From: Eubacterium sp.
GTDB taxonomy: Bacteria > Bacillota > Clostridia > Oscillospirales > Acutalibacteraceae
NCBI GenBank assembly: GCA_029052085.1
Contig: JAIDJS010000119.1
Location: 1-7,232, forward strand
Direction: 5' to 3'
Length of the DNA: 7,232 nucleotides
Position numbers and translations under genes: made by a program. Positions 6,926 through 7,232 of this stretch are shown in pieces. Each line of letters opens with the position of its first letter. The first letter of the stretch is position 1. The notes below the pieces were generated by a model. That model had not been told where the DNA came from. It searched no databases and saw nothing but the letters and a program-made list of their open reading frames with translations.

Positions 6926-6954
6926 ATAATAACATATTATTCCATTTTCTTCAA
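6926..6954 (-). promoter_or_regulatory. Sigma-A promoter with extended -10 for the YfhO-family gene
   Basis: On the minus strand TTGAAG (6949-6954) and TATTAT (6926-6931) are 17 nt apart, and a TG one base before the -10 makes an extended -10. The start would be near 6919, giving a leader of about 23 nt before the ATG at 6896. The spacing is ideal and the boxes are good, although the region is AT-rich. Confidence 0.55.
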
Positions 6955-6979
6955 TGAATTTATTCCGGCAATTTTTCTG

Positions 6980-7008
6980 TAATATTTAAGGACAAGAATT
7001 CATATATC
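6980..7008 (+). promoter_or_regulatory. Possible sigma-E-type promoter of the sporulation gene
   Basis: TAATATT (6980-6986) and CATATATC (7001-7008) resemble the mother-cell sigma-E boxes (KMATATT and CATACANT) and are 14 nt apart, the usual spacing. spoIIIA operons are transcribed by sigma-E in known spore formers, which fits. The weakness is position: the start would fall at about 7014-7016, inside or next to the Shine-Dalgarno, leaving an extremely short leader. The 129-bp gap 6897-7025 otherwise holds only the divergent promoter for the minus-strand gene. Confidence 0.35.
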
Positions 7009-7025
7009 TTATTGAGGTGAGTGAA

Positions 7026-7232
7026 ATGGGAATAAAAAGTATCCTGCCGTCTTTATCGGATGGTATTTTAAATTCTTTTTCTTTTTTGCCGAATGAGATT
7101 TTAAAGCAAATCAATGAAATCAGAATACGAAAAAATATGCCTTTAATATTAGTGTTCGGTAAAAATTGCCTTTTTATAACAGGCAGGGGAAAACTTCTTA
7201 ATCATTATTCAGAGCAATGCTATGTTGTTGAT
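7026..7232 (+). CDS. spoIIIAA: Stage III sporulation protein AA, N-terminal fragment cut by window edge
   Basis: The first 69 codons of a protein resembling SpoIIIAA, the predicted cytoplasmic secretion-type ATPase of the SpoIIIA-SpoIIQ channel. That channel links mother cell and forespore during engulfment and supports late forespore gene expression. The visible part has the family's opening pattern: ILPSLSDGILNSF, a LPNEIL segment, then INEIRIRKNMPLILVFGKN, matching the conserved EIRxRxxxPL and following strand, and a FITGRG turn. The Walker A and later ATPase motifs lie beyond the window. The ATG at 7026 follows GAGGTG (7014-7019) by 6 nt. The rest of a spoIIIAA-AH operon would be expected to the right. 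The assignment rests on this N-terminal pattern only. Confidence 0.78.
   Translation, partial: MGIKSILPSLSDGILNSFSFLPNEILKQINEIRIRKNMPLILVFGKNCLFITGRGKLLNHYSEQCYVVD

Overview
The window looks like chromosomal DNA from an AT-rich, endospore-forming Firmicute of the class Clostridia, probably a gut-type Ruminococcaceae/Oscillospiraceae relative. Three things point there: the first codons of a SpoIIIAA sporulation protein at the right edge, a long divergent PRPP synthetase of the clostridial kind at the left edge, and a secreted BspA-type leucine-rich-repeat protein with fibronectin-III-like tail modules, a common surface-protein design in that group. I see no mobile element, CRISPR array, tRNA or rRNA.

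Layout: (1) 1-1105, minus strand: a ribose-phosphate pyrophosphokinase missing only its C-terminal end. (2) 1106-1478: a divergent control region. It holds a weak candidate promoter for the minus-strand gene and a very good extended -10 promoter on the plus strand. The plus promoter's predicted start (G1289) is the first base of a 13-bp stem that closes a folded RNA of about 118 nt. A hairpin with a UUCG loop and a U-run (1433-1458) follows, just before the ribosome binding site of the next gene. (3) 1479-3752, plus strand: a 757-residue secreted protein with a signal peptide, BspA/LRR_5 repeats and four Fn3-like modules. (4) 3761-3792: a perfect 14-bp hairpin between convergent genes, probably a shared terminator. 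(5) 3810-6896, minus strand: a 1028-residue membrane protein, a YfhO-family protein with an extra GtrA-like four-helix domain at its N terminus. (6) 6897-7025: a second divergent control region. (7) 7026-7232, plus strand: the start of spoIIIAA.

The genes do not form one operon; each of the four has its own control region. Two concern the cell envelope: the repeat protein is exported, and the YfhO-type protein is expected to transfer sugars from a lipid carrier to an envelope polymer outside the membrane. The most unusual part is the folded leader with its terminator-like hairpin ahead of the repeat protein gene. It matches no riboswitch class I can recall and may be an undescribed attenuator or a small RNA gene. 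The second point of interest is the apparent fusion of a GtrA-like flippase domain to a YfhO-type transferase.
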